Assembly (NCBI GenBank): GCA_964606055.1
Contig: CAZSFA010000053.1
Span: forward strand, 1 to 17,044
DNA from: Roseitalea sp964606055
GTDB taxonomy: Bacteria; Pseudomonadota; Alphaproteobacteria; Rhizobiales; Rhizobiaceae
DNA length: 17,044 nucleotides
Reading direction: 5' to 3'
This document shows positions 14,189 to 17,044 of the stretch, piece by piece (position 1 is the first letter of the stretch; each line of letters opens with the position of its first letter). A program made the position numbers and the translations under genes. The notes beneath the pieces were generated by a model, which saw only the letters and a list, made by a program, of their open reading frames with translations, had not been told where the DNA came from and did no database searches.

Positions 14189-15574
14189 ATGGCCGTTCTT
14201 TCCGCCGCCGTTTCCCGCCGACTGGTGCTGAGCGCCGGCGCTGCGTTCGCCGCAAGCGCAGCCGCGCCGCGCTTGGCGTTCGGTCAAAACGCGCCGGACG
14301 TCACAGCCATCATCCTCTCCGACCTGCATTCGCCCTATCGGCGGCTCGCACAACTGGTGGCCGCCGTCGAGCGGACAGCGACTGAAGCGGCCGGCAGGGT
14401 TCTGATCATCATCAATGGAGACATGTTCGAGCGGGGCAATGGGGTCGCGTTGCGCAGCCGCGTCAGCGCGGACATGGTCGCGCTGGCCAGGCTGGGCGAG
14501 ATCGCGCCCGTCTTCTTCAACATCGGCAACCATGAGACGGCGGTGCTTGAAGACATGGCGATCTTCACGCGCGAGGCGACCGCGCTTGGTGTGCATGTGA
14601 CGTCCAACATCATCGACGCTCGAACGGGAGAGCTCCTGGCTCCGGCGGCGCTGACGACATCGGTGGGCGGTCGCCGGCTCGCGCTGGCCGGCATCGGCAC
14701 CGACAACATCTTCACCTATCGGCCGTCGATCCGGCCGACGCTGACGATCCCGAGGCCGGTCGCGTGGGCGCGGAGCCTGATCGGCGGGCTGACACGCGAG
14801 TCAGATGCCGCGATCATCCTCAGCCATGCCGGCGTTGCGGCCGACAAGGCGATGCTGGACACCATTCCGTCGCGCGCATTGCTGATCGGCGGCCACGATC
14901 ATCTCGCCTTCACCCATCAGACCGATGACCTTGCCTATGTTCACACCGGTTCCTGGGGCAACGGGTTTGCTGTCGCGTCGATGACGTTCAACCCCGAAGG
15001 CGGTGCCGACACGACGCTGACAAGCGTTGCCGTTGCGCCCGATGATCCGGCCGACGAGAGAGTTGCGGCGGCCATCGCCACGGCGATGGACGAACACCTG
15101 ACGGACAACGACCGCGCCGTCATCGGCGAAGCGGCCCAAACGCTCGATCTGGCCCGGTCGATCATGTTTGCGACCGAAGCGGTGCGCGAAGCGACGGGCG
15201 CGGACGTCGCTTTCCTCGGTCACACCACCTTCGGCTCCGGGCTGCAGGCCGGCCCCATCACGCGCCATGACTTCGACGCCTACATCCGCTTCGATGGCGA
15301 CATCCGCACCGCGCCCATTCAGGGTTCGCAACTGGCGATGATCATGGACCGCGCAAACCAGCATCTGGCAACCACGCTCGACCAGCGTACGGGGGACTTC
15401 GTCTACGCGCGCGCGCTCGACATCGACCCTGGCGCGATCTACACGGTCGCCGCCAATGGCTGGACCGCAATCAACCAGCAGAGCTATCTGGGAACCGAAA
15501 ATCTCGACTTCGCCGAAGTACCGGGCATTCGGCTCAAACAGGTCGTCGCCGATGCACTTGCCTCAGGCGGCTGA
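14189..15574 (+). CDS. Exported (Tat) 5'-nucleotidase-like metallophosphatase
   Basis: A 461-residue two-domain metallophosphoesterase of the UshA/5'-nucleotidase type. The N-terminus has a twin-arginine signal (SRRLVLSAGAAFAASAAAPR), so it is probably exported folded to the periplasm. The metal-site motifs follow in order: SDLHS at 44-48 (Asp45, His47), NGDMFERG with Asp78, GNHE with Asn114/His115, LSHAG with His213, and GGHDH with His236/His238. The C-terminal part (about 310-461) resembles the 5'-nucleotidase substrate domain, but with FLGHTTFGSGL where UshA has an Asn-Gly-Gly-Arg-type loop, so its specificity may differ. It lies on the opposite strand between nadC and nadB and converges on nadB with a 12-base gap. 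Cleavage of NMN or NAD outside the cell is an attractive role from context, but unproven. Confidence 0.87.
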   Translation: MAVLSAAVSRRLVLSAGAAFAASAAAPRLAFGQNAPDVTAIILSDLHSPYRRLAQLVAAVERTATEAAGRVLIIINGDMFERGNGVALRSRVSADMVALARLGEIAPVFFNIGNHETAVLEDMAIFTREATALGVHVTSNIIDARTGELLAPAALTTSVGGRRLALAGIGTDNIFTYRPSIRPTLTIPRPVAWARSLIGGLTRESDAAIILSHAGVAADKAMLDTIPSRALLIGGHDHLAFTHQTDDLAYVHTGSWGNGFAVASMTFNPEGGADTTLTSVAVAPDDPADERVAAAIATAMDEHLTDNDRAVIGEAAQTLDLARSIMFATEAVREATGADVAFLGHTTFGSGLQAGPITRHDFDAYIRFDGDIRTAPIQGSQLAMIMDRANQHLATTLDQRTGDFVYARALDIDPGAIYTVAANGWTAINQQSYLGTENLDFAEVPGIRLKQVVADALASGG

Positions 15575-15586
15575 CGGCGCGCCTTT

Positions 15587-17044
15587 TCACCCGGCAAGCA
15601 GGTCATCGACCACCGCCTCGGCCTGATCGAGTACGAGCAGCGTGCGACGCCGCCATTTCGGATCGGGCTCGGGACAGTCGGTGCGGAAGTGCCCGCCCCT
15701 GCTCTCGGTCCGGTTGAGCGCGGCAATGGCGATCAGTTTGGCGGTTGCCAGAACGTTGCCAAATCGCGCGCCGCCGGTGTTGGCGTCCTCCAGGGCGATG
15801 ATGTCGCGCAGCGCCTGGCGCATGCCATCCGCATCGCGCAGGACGCCGAGATTTGCGCTCATCGTCGCGCGCAGGCGTGCCATGGCCGGGCCGTCACCCT
15901 CGGCGGTGGCGTCGGGATCGTCGATGGACCCTTGCGACCAATCGGCCGGTGCCTCGCCTGGCACATCGGCCCGGATGGCTTCGGCGATGCGGGCGGCAAA
16001 GACCACCGCTTCGAGCAGCGAGTTTGATGCCAGCCGGTTCGCGCCATGGGCGCCCGTCGAGGAGCATTCGCCGCACGCGAAGAAGCCGGGCAGTGATGTG
16101 CGGCCGTCGGCGTCGGTCCAGATGCCGCCCATGAAGTAGTGCGCTGCGGGCACGACCGGGATCGGTGTCGTTGCGGGATCAATGCCCGCCGCGGTGCAAT
16201 AGCCATAGACCGTCGGGAACTCGGCGGCGAAGTCGTCGATCGCCGATGTGCAGTCGAGAAACGCACCGCGCCCGGCCTTGACTTCGGCGAAGATGCCGCG
16301 CGCGACATCGTCGCGCGGCGCCAGTTCCGCGTCCACATGCAGCGGCACCATGAAGCGCTCGCCGTTGCCGTTGATCAGCGTGGCACCATGGCCGCGCAGG
16401 GCTTCGGTCGCCAGAGGTGCCGGATCCTTGCCCACGTCGATGGCCGTGGGGTGGAACTGAACGAACTCCATGTCGGCCAGACGCGCGCCCGCGCGCGCGG
16501 CCATGCCGATACCGCCGCCTCTGGCTTCGGCAGGATTGGTCGTCACCTGATAGAGATGGCCCGTCCCGCCCGTCGCCATGATGACATGGCTGCCCGGCAC
16601 GATACGGCGCTCGCCCTGGCCCGCCCTGTCGCGCGCGACGACGGCGACCACGCGACCCGCCTCGACGGTCAGGTCCTCGGCGACATAGCCTTCCAGCACG
16701 CGGATCCAGGATGCCTTTCGTACGGCCTCGACCAGCGCCTGCATGATGGCTCGCCCAGCCATGTCGCCTTTGACGCGCACGATGCGATGGTGCGTATGCG
16801 CGGCCTCGCGGCTGACAGCGAGCTTGCCCTCAAGATCGCGGTCGAATGGCACGCCGAACCCCAGAAGATCGTGGATTCGGTCGGCGGCCTCGCGCGCCAT
16901 CAGGCGTACGATCTGCTCATCGACGATGCCATCGCCGGCCGCGATCGTGTCGGCGACATGGGCGTCGATCGTATCGCCCGGCGCAACGGCTGCCGCGATA
17001 CCGGCCTGCGCCCAGGCCGACGACGCTCCGCGCCCGATGGGCGC
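15587..17044 (-). CDS. nadB: L-aspartate oxidase (5' end outside window)
   Basis: The last 485 residues of NadB, the FAD-dependent enzyme that oxidises L-aspartate to iminoaspartate, which NadA then turns into quinolinate. The N-terminus with the dinucleotide-binding GxGxxG is beyond position 17044; the visible part opens in the conserved GRGASSAWAQAGIAAA. Further motifs: AHTHHRIVRVKGDMAGRAIM, MATGGTGHLYQVTTNPAEA, ATEALRGHGATLINGNGERF, DAELAPRDDVARGIF with the catalytic Arg, VPAAHYFMGGI, and GECSSTGAHGANRLASNSLL. The reading frame stays open to the window edge, so no start is claimed; normal length is about 510-540. An in-frame Met at 16900 is internal. In many relatives nadA lies upstream and nadC directly downstream; here nadC follows only after an inserted opposite-strand gene. 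Confidence 0.96.
   Translation of the reverse strand, partial: APIGRGASSAWAQAGIAAAVAPGDTIDAHVADTIAAGDGIVDEQIVRLMAREAADRIHDLLGFGVPFDRDLEGKLAVSREAAHTHHRIVRVKGDMAGRAIMQALVEAVRKASWIRVLEGYVAEDLTVEAGRVVAVVARDRAGQGERRIVPGSHVIMATGGTGHLYQVTTNPAEARGGGIGMAARAGARLADMEFVQFHPTAIDVGKDPAPLATEALRGHGATLINGNGERFMVPLHVDAELAPRDDVARGIFAEVKAGRGAFLDCTSAIDDFAAEFPTVYGYCTAAGIDPATTPIPVVPAAHYFMGGIWTDADGRTSLPGFFACGECSSTGAHGANRLASNSLLEAVVFAARIAEAIRADVPGEAPADWSQGSIDDPDATAEGDGPAMARLRATMSANLGVLRDADGMRQALRDIIALEDANTGGARFGNVLATAKLIAIAALNRTESRGGHFRTDCPEPDPKWRRRTLLVLDQAEAVVDDLLAG

Overview
The window is GC-rich, densely packed chromosomal DNA that looks like a member of the Alphaproteobacteria, most likely Hyphomicrobiales (Rhizobiales-type). 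This is inferred from the mix of housekeeping families (citramalate synthase, a TIGR02301-type secreted protein, a YgfZ/HD-hydrolase/phosphatase run, an AlkB alkane hydroxylase) and from many stop/start overlaps. No rRNA, tRNA, CRISPR array, insertion sequence, phage gene or clear sign of recent transfer is visible. Genus cannot be assigned by eye.

Layout. (1) Positions 1-3272, minus strand: cysS, then a 39-residue membrane mini-gene, then citramalate synthase (cimA), then the first 42 codons of a RarD-type EamA transporter that leaves the window. Two of the three junctions are 4-base ATGA overlaps and the other is 14 bases, so this reads as one translationally coupled operon. (2) 3273-3722 is a gene-free gap. 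(3) 3723-5131, minus: an SRAP (HMCES/YedK-type) protein and a LysE/ArgO-type amino-acid exporter joined by a TGATG overlap. (4) 5304-8480, plus: a NUDIX hydrolase, an exported DUF3179 protein, a TIGR02301-like exported protein, an 87-residue acidic helical protein and an exported hypothetical protein. (5) 8508-9839, minus: a class-I dihydroorotase-like amidohydrolase. (6) 9929-11941, plus, divergent from it: ygfZ, an HD-domain hydrolase and a CX5R tyrosine-phosphatase-like protein, overlapping head to tail. (7) 11923-13098, minus: an AlkB-type alkane 1-monooxygenase whose 3' end overlaps the phosphatase gene and whose upstream region holds a perfect 16-bp palindrome at a plausible promoter. 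(8) 13203-17044: nadC (minus), a Tat-exported 5'-nucleotidase-like metallophosphatase (plus) and nadB (minus, 5' end outside the window).

Functionally, the first cluster joins cysteinyl-tRNA charging with isoleucine precursor synthesis. The last holds two steps of de novo NAD synthesis, split by an opposite-strand gene for a secreted nucleotidase. AlkB would open the terminal hydroxylation of medium-chain alkanes. Most of the window is ordinary core genome. I did not find a convincing new multi-gene system. The items most worth a second look are the mini-gene in the cysS-cimA operon, the palindrome at alkB, the Gln that replaces a metal-binding His in the dihydroorotase-like protein, and the interrupted nad locus.
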